A DNA stretch of 64,000 nucleotides from Mycolicibacterium austroafricanum (GTDB lineage Bacteria; Actinomycetota; Actinomycetes; Mycobacteriales; Mycobacteriaceae), in NCBI RefSeq assembly GCF_000612725.1, contig NZ_HG964454.1:408897-472896 (forward strand), given 5' to 3'. The position numbers were made by a program, and so were the translations under genes. Positions 52,197-59,011 of the stretch are shown here, piece by piece (position 1 is the first letter of the stretch; each line of letters opens with the position of its first letter). The notes beneath the pieces are model-generated. The model was not told the origin of the DNA. It saw nothing but the letters and a program-made list of their open reading frames with translations, and did no database searches.

Positions 52197-53060
52197 GTGA
52201 TCACCGACTGGCCCCGACTCCCACCACGACCACTTCCGCAGTCAGTCACCGCATTTCGCGATGAGACCGTGTACTCCTTCACCACCCGACTCGCCCACGC
52301 CAACAGAATCCCACCCCAAAGCCTGCGCGACTACGCCGCACGCGAGAGCCATTACGTCGACCCTGAGCGCCTCGCCCGCCTCAGCGGCTACCCACGACAT
52401 GTCCTCTGCGCCCGACTGCGGGGCCTGACCGCTGATGAACGTGATCTCACCCGCCAGCGGGCACGTGCCCGCCCGATTTGCCGGTACTGCACAGCACGGC
52501 GAGGGGTGCCCCAGCCGGTCCATTGCTGGTTGCCCGACCACCTCACCGTCTGTCATCGCCACGGCCGCTGGATTGGCCCCTCCGCCCAGCGATGGGACGA
52601 TCAGATGTCACTGAAACACCATCCAGCTGTTGCCCGATCTGCCAGGGCACATCATGCCGTGGCCAAGCGCAATGCCCCCGACATCGTTGAGCTAGCGATC
52701 AACGACGCATCACGTATAGTGCTGCGGCAGCGCCGATTCCGACGGGATGACGGTCTCGGTGATAGCGCGGCCACCGGTATCGCATTACGGGGGCGATGGG
52801 CCAGCATCTCAACGGTCAACCTGCACATCGCCACCTACGTCGAAACAGTCCGGATGGCCGCAGTCATCATTGACCAGCGGCCAGCATTGTTGAACCGCAC
52901 CGGCGATCCCAGTGTCGCCCGCGTAGCTCTCTTGGCAGCCGCGAACGCAGTGTTCGGCGCCGAGGATGAGACGGCGACCACCGCGGCCCTCGACGGCTGG
53001 CTGAACAACCAGCAGATCATCCGGAAGTCCCGCGATAAATCAATGATCGTTCATACCTGA
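52197..53060 (+). CDS. tniQ: TniQ target-selection protein (Tn-A)
   Basis: 287 residues from GTG 52197. N-terminus PRPLPQSVTAFRDETVYSFTTRLAHAN is the TniQ domain; zinc motif CRYCTARRGVPQPVHCW...CHRHGRWIG. Much shorter than TnsD (about 500), like TniQ of Tn5053 or CRISPR-associated transposons, but no cas gene is present. How it chooses targets is unknown. Confidence 0.85.
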   Translation: MITDWPRLPPRPLPQSVTAFRDETVYSFTTRLAHANRIPPQSLRDYAARESHYVDPERLARLSGYPRHVLCARLRGLTADERDLTRQRARARPICRYCTARRGVPQPVHCWLPDHLTVCHRHGRWIGPSAQRWDDQMSLKHHPAVARSARAHHAVAKRNAPDIVELAINDASRIVLRQRRFRRDDGLGDSAATGIALRGRWASISTVNLHIATYVETVRMAAVIIDQRPALLNRTGDPSVARVALLAAANAVFGAEDETATTAALDGWLNNQQIIRKSRDKSMIVHT

Positions 53061-53149
53061 TGCAAAAGTCTTTATCTTGCAACCATATTCGTAGGAAAAC
53101 CCATTGCCAGCCGACCGTGAGGCATACGTAGATGGAAATACTAGACGAG

Positions 53150-53743
53150 CTAGAAAGCTAGGCCGCCGATCAGGATGACAATACCCAGTCCGATCAGAAC
53201 AATCGGGAACAGGATGTGTTCCCATCGTTCGAGGATCTCCGCGATCGGGCGGCGGGTGGCAACATATCTGGCGATGACCACCAGCACCCCGACGAGAAGA
53301 AGGAAGACGACGCAGTAGGCCACGACGGCTGCGTGTCCGACGCTGAGGAAGACCGGGACGTAGACGCCGACGTTGTCGCCGCCGTTGGCGAAGGTCACGC
53401 CAGCGACCGCCCAGACGCTGACGGTCTTGCCCGCAACCTTCGCGTCACCATCATCGTCACCGTTTCCGCGCCAGGCTTGCCAAGCCGCCTTCAGTCCCAG
53501 GGCGAGGGGGATGAGTCCGAAGAACGGGATGACGTCGGGCGGCAGGAATGCGCCCGCACCTAGGGTCACGAGGACGGCGGCGCCGAGAATTCCAGCGAAT
53601 CCCAGGTATTGGCCGGCGGTGATCCGGGAGGTGGTCCCGCGTTGTCCTGCGCCGCGGGCGAAGAACAGTGAAAGCACGATGATGTCGTCGATGTTGGTGA
53701 CGATGAACAGCCCGATCGCGGGCAGAACCGACGACAGGATCAT
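53150..53743 (-). CDS. cadD: CadD-family cadmium resistance transporter
   Basis: 197 residues. Five to six membrane helices: LPAIGLFIVTNIDDIIVLSLFFARG is the CadD/LysE-type motif with the N-[IL]-D-D pair, GVTFANGGDNVGVYVPVFLS the repeat-related second motif. Exports Cd2+ (some Ca/Mn). ATG 53743 leaves 19 bp to the ctpG-like stop. Third gene of the leftward cargo operon. Confidence 0.87.
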   Translation of the reverse strand: MILSSVLPAIGLFIVTNIDDIIVLSLFFARGAGQRGTTSRITAGQYLGFAGILGAAVLVTLGAGAFLPPDVIPFFGLIPLALGLKAAWQAWRGNGDDDGDAKVAGKTVSVWAVAGVTFANGGDNVGVYVPVFLSVGHAAVVAYCVVFLLLVGVLVVIARYVATRRPIAEILERWEHILFPIVLIGLGIVILIGGLAF

Positions 53744-53762
53744 GGGTGTGTGCCATCGGTGG

Positions 53763-55730
53763 TCACGACGGGGCACCCACTGCGGTCGCGGTGGCTAGGT
53801 TGGTTGACCGCTGTGCGGTGAGTGCGGTCAGTGCTGTGGTGCGGCCGGCGCGCACACCGTTGGCGATGACCACGATTTCGGCGAGTTCATGGACGAGCAC
53901 GACGGCGGCCAACCCGAGCACCCCGAACAAAGCCAGCGGCATCAGCACAATGATCAGTCCGAGGGATAGGCCGACGTTTTGCAGCATGATCCGTCGGGCG
54001 CGGCGGGCATGGGTGAATGTTTGTGGCAGGTGGCGTAGGTCTTCACCCATGAGTGCGACGTCGGCGGTTTCGATGGCGACGTCGGTGCCCATGGCGCCCA
54101 TCGCGATGCCGAGGTCGGCGGTAGCCAGTGCGGGGGCGTCGTTGACGCCATCGCCGACCATCGCGGTGGGGCGCTGGGTGCGGAGCTGTTCGATCAGTCG
54201 GGCTTTGTCTTCGGGGCGCAGATCGGCGTGCACGGTGTCGATGCCGACTTCGCGGGCCAGGGCGGCCGCGGTGGCGTGGTTGTCGCCGGTGAGCATCGCC
54301 ACCTGGTAGCCGTCGCGGCGCAGCTGGGTGATGACTTCGGTTGCCTCGGGCCGCAATTCGTCACGCACGGCGATGGCACCGATCACCTGTCCGTTGTCTT
54401 CGACCAGGACGGCGGTGGCTCCGGCCTGCTGCATCCGGGTGACCTCGGCGGTGAGCGGACCTCGGTCGAGCCAGCCGGGGCGGCCCAGCCGGATGCGGTG
54501 CCCGTCGCGGTGGCCGGTGAGTCCGGCGCCGGTGACTGCCTCGACGTCGGCGGCGGGGGTGACGGTGCCGGCGGCGGCCAGGATCGCCGCGGCCAGGGGG
54601 TGTTCACTGCGGGCCTCTACGGCGGCCGCGAGGTCCAGGACGTGCTCGGGGGTGACGTCGGGGGTGGTGGCCACCTCGATGACGGTGGGCCGGTTGGCGG
54701 TGAGGGTACCGGTCTTATCCAGGGCGACCCCACGGATCCTGCCCAGCGCTTCCAGCGCGGCGCCACCTTTGACCAGGGCGCCCAGCTTGCTGGCGGCGCC
54801 GATGGCGGCGACGACCGTGACCGGTACCGAAATCGCCAGAGCACAGGGCGAGGCGGCGACCAGCACCACCAGAGCGCGTTCGATCCAGGTGGCGGGGTCA
54901 CCGAGCAGGCTCCCCGCGACGGCGATCAGGGCGGCGGCGATCATCACGGCGGGGACCAGGGGTTTGGCGATGCGGTCAGCCAAACGTTGGGCGGCGCCCT
55001 TGCGGGACTGCTCGGCTTCCACGATGCGCACGATGCGGGCCAGGGAATTGTCCTCGGCGGTGGTGCTGACTTCTACTTCGAGGGCGCCGGCTCCGTTGAT
55101 CGACCCGGCGAACACCTCATCACCGGGGCCGGCTTCAACGGGCACTGATTCGCCGGTGATGGCCGAGAGGTCCAGGGCGGTGCGGCCCCGGGTGATGATG
55201 CCGTCAGTGGCGACTCGTTCTCCGGGTTTGACGACCATGAGGTCACCGATGCGCAATTCTGTTGGCGCGATGGTTGTTTCGGTGCCGTCGCGGCGAACGG
55301 TGGCCTCATCGGGCACCAGCGACAGTAGTGCGCGCAGTCCGCGGCGGGTGCGGGCCAGCGAGTATTCCTCCAGGCCTTCGCTGATGGAGAACAGGAACGC
55401 CAGCATCGCGGCCTCACCGACCTCGCCGAGCAGCACCGCGCCCACGGCGGCGATGGTCATCAGCGTGCCGACCCCGATCTTGCCCTTGGCCAGCCGCCCC
55501 AGGGTGGACGGCACGAAGGTATAGGCGCCGGCCAGCAGCGCCGCTGCCTCCAACGTGAGCACCACCGGGTCGGCGGCGCCGACCAGGTTGGCGATCAACG
55601 CCGCCAGCAGCAGTACCCCGGAGAGCGCGGCGAACTGCAATTCTGTGATCTGCCAGAGCCGTTCGGGTTCACGCTCCTGCTCCTCGGCGCTGCGGGGTTC
55701 GTCGCTGCCGCAGCCACAGGCATCGCTCAT
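53763..55730 (-). CDS. P1B-type heavy-metal ATPase, CtpG-like
   Basis: 655 residues. Phosphorylation motif ALDKTGTLTANRP, metal-site VAASPCALAISVP (SPC instead of the CPC usual for Cu/Cd pumps), TGD(N)HATA, GDGVNDAPALATADLGIAMG and a histidine in VLVHELAEIVV. It lacks an N-terminal HMA domain; a short CGCGSDEP cluster replaces it. Overall similar to M. tuberculosis CtpG, which sits beside CmtR. Probably exports Cd/Pb. Start overlaps the regulator stop (ATGA). Confidence 0.9.
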   Translation of the reverse strand: MSDACGCGSDEPRSAEEQEREPERLWQITELQFAALSGVLLLAALIANLVGAADPVVLTLEAAALLAGAYTFVPSTLGRLAKGKIGVGTLMTIAAVGAVLLGEVGEAAMLAFLFSISEGLEEYSLARTRRGLRALLSLVPDEATVRRDGTETTIAPTELRIGDLMVVKPGERVATDGIITRGRTALDLSAITGESVPVEAGPGDEVFAGSINGAGALEVEVSTTAEDNSLARIVRIVEAEQSRKGAAQRLADRIAKPLVPAVMIAAALIAVAGSLLGDPATWIERALVVLVAASPCALAISVPVTVVAAIGAASKLGALVKGGAALEALGRIRGVALDKTGTLTANRPTVIEVATTPDVTPEHVLDLAAAVEARSEHPLAAAILAAAGTVTPAADVEAVTGAGLTGHRDGHRIRLGRPGWLDRGPLTAEVTRMQQAGATAVLVEDNGQVIGAIAVRDELRPEATEVITQLRRDGYQVAMLTGDNHATAAALAREVGIDTVHADLRPEDKARLIEQLRTQRPTAMVGDGVNDAPALATADLGIAMGAMGTDVAIETADVALMGEDLRHLPQTFTHARRARRIMLQNVGLSLGLIIVLMPLALFGVLGLAAVVLVHELAEIVVIANGVRAGRTTALTALTAQRSTNLATATAVGAPS

Positions 55731-56116
55731 TGCCGCGTCTCCTCGGTGTCGATCGCCGCACCCCGGGCGCCGGTTCCATAGGTGGGACACAACGCCACCG
55801 CGTTGCCGGTGGCCGCCAGCAGCGTTTCCGCCGCAGCGAGCACGTCCAGCAGCTCGGGGCGAGACAAGGAATAGAACACCTGACGGCCTTCTGGGCGGCC
55901 GGTGACCAGCCCACAGTCCCGCAGGCACGCCACGTGCGCGGAGACGGTGGATTGCGCCAACCCCAGCTCACCGATCAGATCGACAACTCGCGCCTCCCCG
56001 TCAGCCAGGCGGCGCACGATCGTCAACCGCGTCGCATCGGAGAGACTGTGGAACAGTGCCACCGCGGCATCGAGGTCGGACGTGTTGCCGGCCAGGCAGG
56101 TGTCCCGCTTATTCAT
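55727..56116 (-). CDS. ArsR-family metal sensor, CmtR-like
   Basis: 129 residues. HTH SLSDATRLTIVRRLADGEARVVDLIGELGLAQSTVSAHVACLRDCGLV places two cysteines as in CmtR (CLRxCGLV); a C-terminal Cys lies in VALCPTYG. CmtR senses Cd/Pb and derepresses its pump. A GTG at 56122 is an alternative start. Operator candidate just upstream. Confidence 0.88.
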   Translation of the reverse strand: MNKRDTCLAGNTSDLDAAVALFHSLSDATRLTIVRRLADGEARVVDLIGELGLAQSTVSAHVACLRDCGLVTGRPEGRQVFYSLSRPELLDVLAAAETLLAATGNAVALCPTYGTGARGAAIDTEETRQ

Positions 56117-56126
56117 CGTCACACAA

Positions 56127-56141
56127 CGATGATAACCATCG
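56127..56141. promoter_or_regulatory. CGATG-ATAAC-CATCG operator candidate of the cargo operon
   Basis: Five-base arms around ATAAC, 11-25 bp upstream of the ArsR-type gene; typical position for metal-sensor operators. Confidence 0.6.
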
Positions 56142-56230
56142 AAGCCGATTTAGCGAAAGGGGCGCATTCGTGACAGCCATTCTCGGAGCTGCTCCCGGTC
56201 GCGGCGAGCGTCGCAGACGAATTCGGTCGT

Positions 56231-56333
56231 GCATCAGATCGGCTGATAAAGCTGGTCAAGTGGAATTCTCATCCGATCTGATACACCGCAGTTCAGCTCA
56301 CTGGTCCTGTGTCAGATCAAATGAGAACGGACA
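56231..56333 (-). repeat. Right end of Tn-A with three transposase-binding sites
   Basis: Reading inward from TGTCCG (56333): site TTCTCATTTGATCTGACACA (56308-56327), an oppositely oriented copy TTCTCATCCGATCTGATACA (56266-56285), and a weaker copy TTTATCAGCCGATCTGATGC (56231-56250). One inverted site within an end is unusual for Tn7-like elements. Confidence 0.8.
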
Positions 56334-56338
56334 CTTGC
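56334..56338. repeat. Target-site duplication CTTGC, right copy
   Basis: CTTGC immediately after the right terminus, identical to 48266-48270. Confidence 0.9.
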
Positions 56339-56359
56339 GCTCCGCGGCGGTCACACGTA

Positions 56360-57418
56360 TCAGGGCCGGCAAGTCCCGCACGGCGTGATGGGCTTTCGCA
56401 CGGTGTTTGCGGCCCACTCTTCGGCGTCCGCCGACCGAATGGCGCACACCTTGACGTAGGCACCAGTCCACGGCCCGTTGTGCGGATTCTGACCGCTGAT
56501 AGTGCGGCACGTGGCGTGATGCACCCGCGCGGTAGACACGCTGTAGTTACGGGCGATGTTCACGACGAAACCTTCCGGGTTGGCGGCGAGCCAAGCCAGA
56601 TAGCCAGCGTCGTCGTCCCGGAACTCGTGTGCGCGGGTGCCGTGATCCACTCCGGCGAGTGCATCGGCTGGCACGACGTCGACGAACTCGCCAACCGGAC
56701 TTTGTGGGACGTCGAGCGAACTGTCCTCGGTAACACTCGCGGACTCGGCCGATGCGTAGATGCCCACCGCGACCTTGTTGCCGGCGAACTGGTCCACGGT
56801 GCAGTGCAGGCCGAGCTCGGTGATTCGGCCGTCGCGGGGATGCCATGCCCGATCTGGCCGGGTACGACCCAGCAGGGGGTCGAGCGCGTCGATCGTCTGC
56901 TTCCAGAGGTTGAGCCAATTGCGACGTGGACCGACCACGAACGATAGTTCGAGCCGAACTGGTCCATCCGGTAGCACGGCGGCGCCAGAGACGGCGGCAT
57001 GGATAGCCTCCTTATAGGCGACGCTGGAGGAAGAAGCTGCAGTGGTCGCGACGATCACACCGGTGGCTGTGGGTGCAGGAACTTCTCGGGCGGCACAGAT
57101 CTGCACAGACGACTGTTCGCCGTGGCGCTTCGTGCACCACACTGACACCAAGTCGGCATCGCGCAGGCGCGATGCGAGCGGATACGCGTAATTATCCAGG
57201 TCGCTGGCATCGAGCAGGTGTCGTGAACTCGGTAAACCGACGTCGAGGCGCAGCGCCCACGGGCCGCTGATCCGTGCGCCAGCGATCAAAGCCTCCGTAT
57301 CGTCGAGGTACTCCTGCAATCGGATCTGATCTGGATCGTCAGCCTTGTTCCAAGATGCGAGCCGCGGGGCGACCCTCAGCTGCAGCGAGCGATTATCAGG
57401 ACGGGCATACCAGCGCAT
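56360..57418 (-). CDS. Protein with two RusA-like segments and a C-terminal Cys-rich domain
   Basis: 352 residues. Segment 1 (about 50-105) LRLDVGLP...DASDLDNYAYPLASRL...SVWCTKRHGEQ carries the DxDN of RusA Holliday-junction nucleases. Segment 2 (about 145-215) VRLELSFVVGPRRNWLNLWKQTIDALDPLLG is similar but with N-W-L-N in that position, so probably inactive. The C-terminal 80 residues (HHATCRTISG, KVCAIRS, PCGTC) form a cysteine domain of unknown role. Assignment is from pattern memory. It ends 22 bp from the Tn-A duplication. Confidence 0.5.
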   Translation of the reverse strand: MRWYARPDNRSLQLRVAPRLASWNKADDPDQIRLQEYLDDTEALIAGARISGPWALRLDVGLPSSRHLLDASDLDNYAYPLASRLRDADLVSVWCTKRHGEQSSVQICAAREVPAPTATGVIVATTAASSSSVAYKEAIHAAVSGAAVLPDGPVRLELSFVVGPRRNWLNLWKQTIDALDPLLGRTRPDRAWHPRDGRITELGLHCTVDQFAGNKVAVGIYASAESASVTEDSSLDVPQSPVGEFVDVVPADALAGVDHGTRAHEFRDDDAGYLAWLAANPEGFVVNIARNYSVSTARVHHATCRTISGQNPHNGPWTGAYVKVCAIRSADAEEWAANTVRKPITPCGTCRP

Positions 57419-57439
57419 CGGATCAAGATAGCGCCGCAC

Positions 57440-57895
57440 ACCGACAGGCCCGTGGCGAAATCAGATCTCGATGGAACGCAATGCTGACCTCGGAGACATC
57501 TGCCAGCAAACCGCGGCAGCTGCAGGTCCGAATGCGAAGAGATGGCGGAGAGCTCTGTACGTATCGACTTTGCTGGCTGGATGCATCGGGTAGGTGTTAA
57601 CTATAGGCAACACCCCGAGGTCTTATCGGCCACTTGCATCAATGCGTTTGTGGGTGCGCCATTAGGGCGTGACCTCTAGTTATGTGCGAATACAGTGTCT
57701 AGCAGCGGAATTACATCCGCATCGCGCTCACCAACAGCCATCATTCGGTTGGTTATGGCACTCAAACTCGGCCACCCGAAGGCGAGCGATGGACGAAGCC
57801 GTTCCCGGCAAAGTCGTCGGTGGCCACGGTTGCTGCAACCCTTGTGCAGATCTGTCAGTTTGTGCTCAACTGACGTTGCTAATTCCGGTGAGGAG
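57440..57895. other. About 450-bp gap without a confident gene
   Basis: No ORF with coding character. TGTCAGTTTGTGCTCAACTGACG at 57853 begins like a transposon terminus and holds the inverted repeat GTCAGTT-AACTGAC, but no matching right end was found in the window. Confidence 0.4.
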
Positions 57896-57913
57896 GCAGG
57901 CCCTTCAGCCTGC
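57896..57913. other. Hairpin GCAGGC-CCTTCA-GCCTGC
   Basis: Perfect six-pair stem, first of three hairpins upstream of the second tns operon. Confidence 0.5.
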
Positions 57914-58018
57914 GCATAAACGCACGGGGCTCGACGAGTGCGCCCATCGGAGGCAGTCGAACGTCCAGGTCAACGAGGAGGTGGCACCGCACGAGCGACT
58001 CAAATGTCTTCCGCTGAC

Positions 58019-58035
58019 GGGGCTTCAAAAGCCCC
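58019..58035. other. Hairpin GGGGCTT-CAA-AAGCCCC
   Basis: Perfect seven-pair stem with a three-base loop, 13 bp before a second strong hairpin. Confidence 0.65.
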
Positions 58036-58047
58036 CAGACGCTGAAA

Positions 58048-58070
58048 AAGCCGGGCTGCAATCCCGGCTT
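58048..58070 (-). terminator. Strong terminator-like hairpin, leftward
   Basis: On the minus strand AAGCCGGG-ATTGCAG-CCCGGCTT is followed by TTTC, the layout of a rho-independent terminator. There is no obvious leftward gene feeding it within Tn-B, so it may insulate the region or end a non-coding RNA. Confidence 0.6.
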
Positions 58071-58216
58071 CTTCGGTGCGGCACTCCGCCGCTTACAACT
58101 CACTCCACCCATTGAGAGGGAGGCATGCCTATTTCAGCGCGCTTTCGTCATGATGTCAACCCCGGTTTCGCATCCTGGCCCCTGACCCCATCGGAGGCTG
58201 CGGGTCCCGACGCCGG

Positions 58217-59011
58217 GTGGGAACGGGTGTGACCCCGCCGCCGGTCCCCACAGCAGGGACACTGCCCGTCAATGACGCCCCGTACACGATGGTTCTTTAC
58301 GAGGATCCGAAGACCGGGCAGCGGGTGCGAACCCGTCTCACACCTGAGGTTTCGCGTGTGTCATTTGAGCTATGCAGGCCTATCCGGAGCTTCCCGGCCT
58401 ACCGTGGTCGCCGTTCCCATCAAGGCAAGTACTGGTTCTCGCGTTCACAAGGCCATGTCAGCTTTGAGTCGCGGTTCGAGATGACTGCCCTGATGACGGT
58501 CGACTTTCGGGGCGACGCAATCGCGGTCAGCTCCAACCCGTTCTGGCTGCTGTGGCCGAAGGGCCAGACGCACCACCGGCACGCCCCGGACTTTTTCATC
58601 CGAAGACGCGACGGATCGGCTCTCGTTGTCGACGTCAAGCCGGCAGATCGTCTCCGCGAGAAAGATCGGCTCCAGCATCAACGCACCCGCGAAGTGTGTC
58701 GCGAGTTAGGCTGGGAATACGAGGAATTCACGACCACGAACCCGACCGAAGAACGCAACCTACGGCTGTTATGCGCCTACCACCATCCGCGGTTCGCACC
58801 GTCAGCAGAAGCACGATCCGCTATTACGATCTGCGTGAAGCGATCGGGGCGAAACGGCCTGCAATTCGGCGAGCTGATCGACAACGCCTCGGACGGAGCT
58901 GAGCTCGACGAAAGCCATCTCATCTGCAGCACGTACCACATGATCTGGAACAGAGAGATCCACGTCGACCTGGCTCGCCCGCTGACCTGGACCACGGTGA
59001 TCACCTCGTGA
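58217..59011 (+). CDS. tnsA: TnsA-like transposase endonuclease subunit (Tn-B)
   Basis: 264 residues. Catalytic set HVSFESRFEM (Glu 84), HAPDFFIRRRDG (Asp 125) and LVVDVKP (Lys 141), i.e. the canonical lysine that Tn-A TnsA lacks. Only short motif blocks are shared with the Tn-A protein (RSFPxxRGxR, WP.G..HH..PD). GTG 58229 is an alternative start. Stop overlaps tnsB (GTGA). Confidence 0.85.
   Translation: MGTGVTPPPVPTAGTLPVNDAPYTMVLYEDPKTGQRVRTRLTPEVSRVSFELCRPIRSFPAYRGRRSHQGKYWFSRSQGHVSFESRFEMTALMTVDFRGDAIAVSSNPFWLLWPKGQTHHRHAPDFFIRRRDGSALVVDVKPADRLREKDRLQHQRTREVCRELGWEYEEFTTTNPTEERNLRLLCAYHHPRFAPSAEARSAITICVKRSGRNGLQFGELIDNASDGAELDESHLICSTYHMIWNREIHVDLARPLTWTTVITS

Larger units (their letters stand above)
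48271..56333. mobile_element. Tn-A: complete Tn7-like transposon with cadmium/lead cargo, 8,063 bp
   Basis: Left terminus TGTCAGTTCTCATCCGATCT and right terminus (reverse complement) TGTCCGTTCTCATTTGATCT agree in 19 of 22 positions. Flanks carry the same 5-bp CTTGC. Inside: tnsA-tnsB-tnsC-tniQ rightward, then a cadD-ctpG-cmtR operon leftward. Everything needed for cut-and-paste transposition with TnsA is present, and exact ends with an intact duplication indicate a recent, clean insertion. The Tn7-like class is known; this particular element is unnamed here. Confidence 0.93.

Noticed and set aside
57853..57875. TGTCAG sequence as left terminus of Tn-B
   Set aside because: It starts like a terminus but has no repeated binding sites, and no matching inverted end or AGATC duplication was found to the right; left as a possibility only.
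57879..58112. 77-residue reverse ORF
   Set aside because: It is read through two terminator-like hairpins and lacks a recognisable family.
57669..58115. 148-residue forward ORF
   Set aside because: Composition is non-protein-like, it crosses the hairpins, and no family pattern is visible.
56334..58216. Single larger composite element spanning both transposons
   Set aside because: Tn-A has its own exact ends and duplication, so it is a separate insertion.
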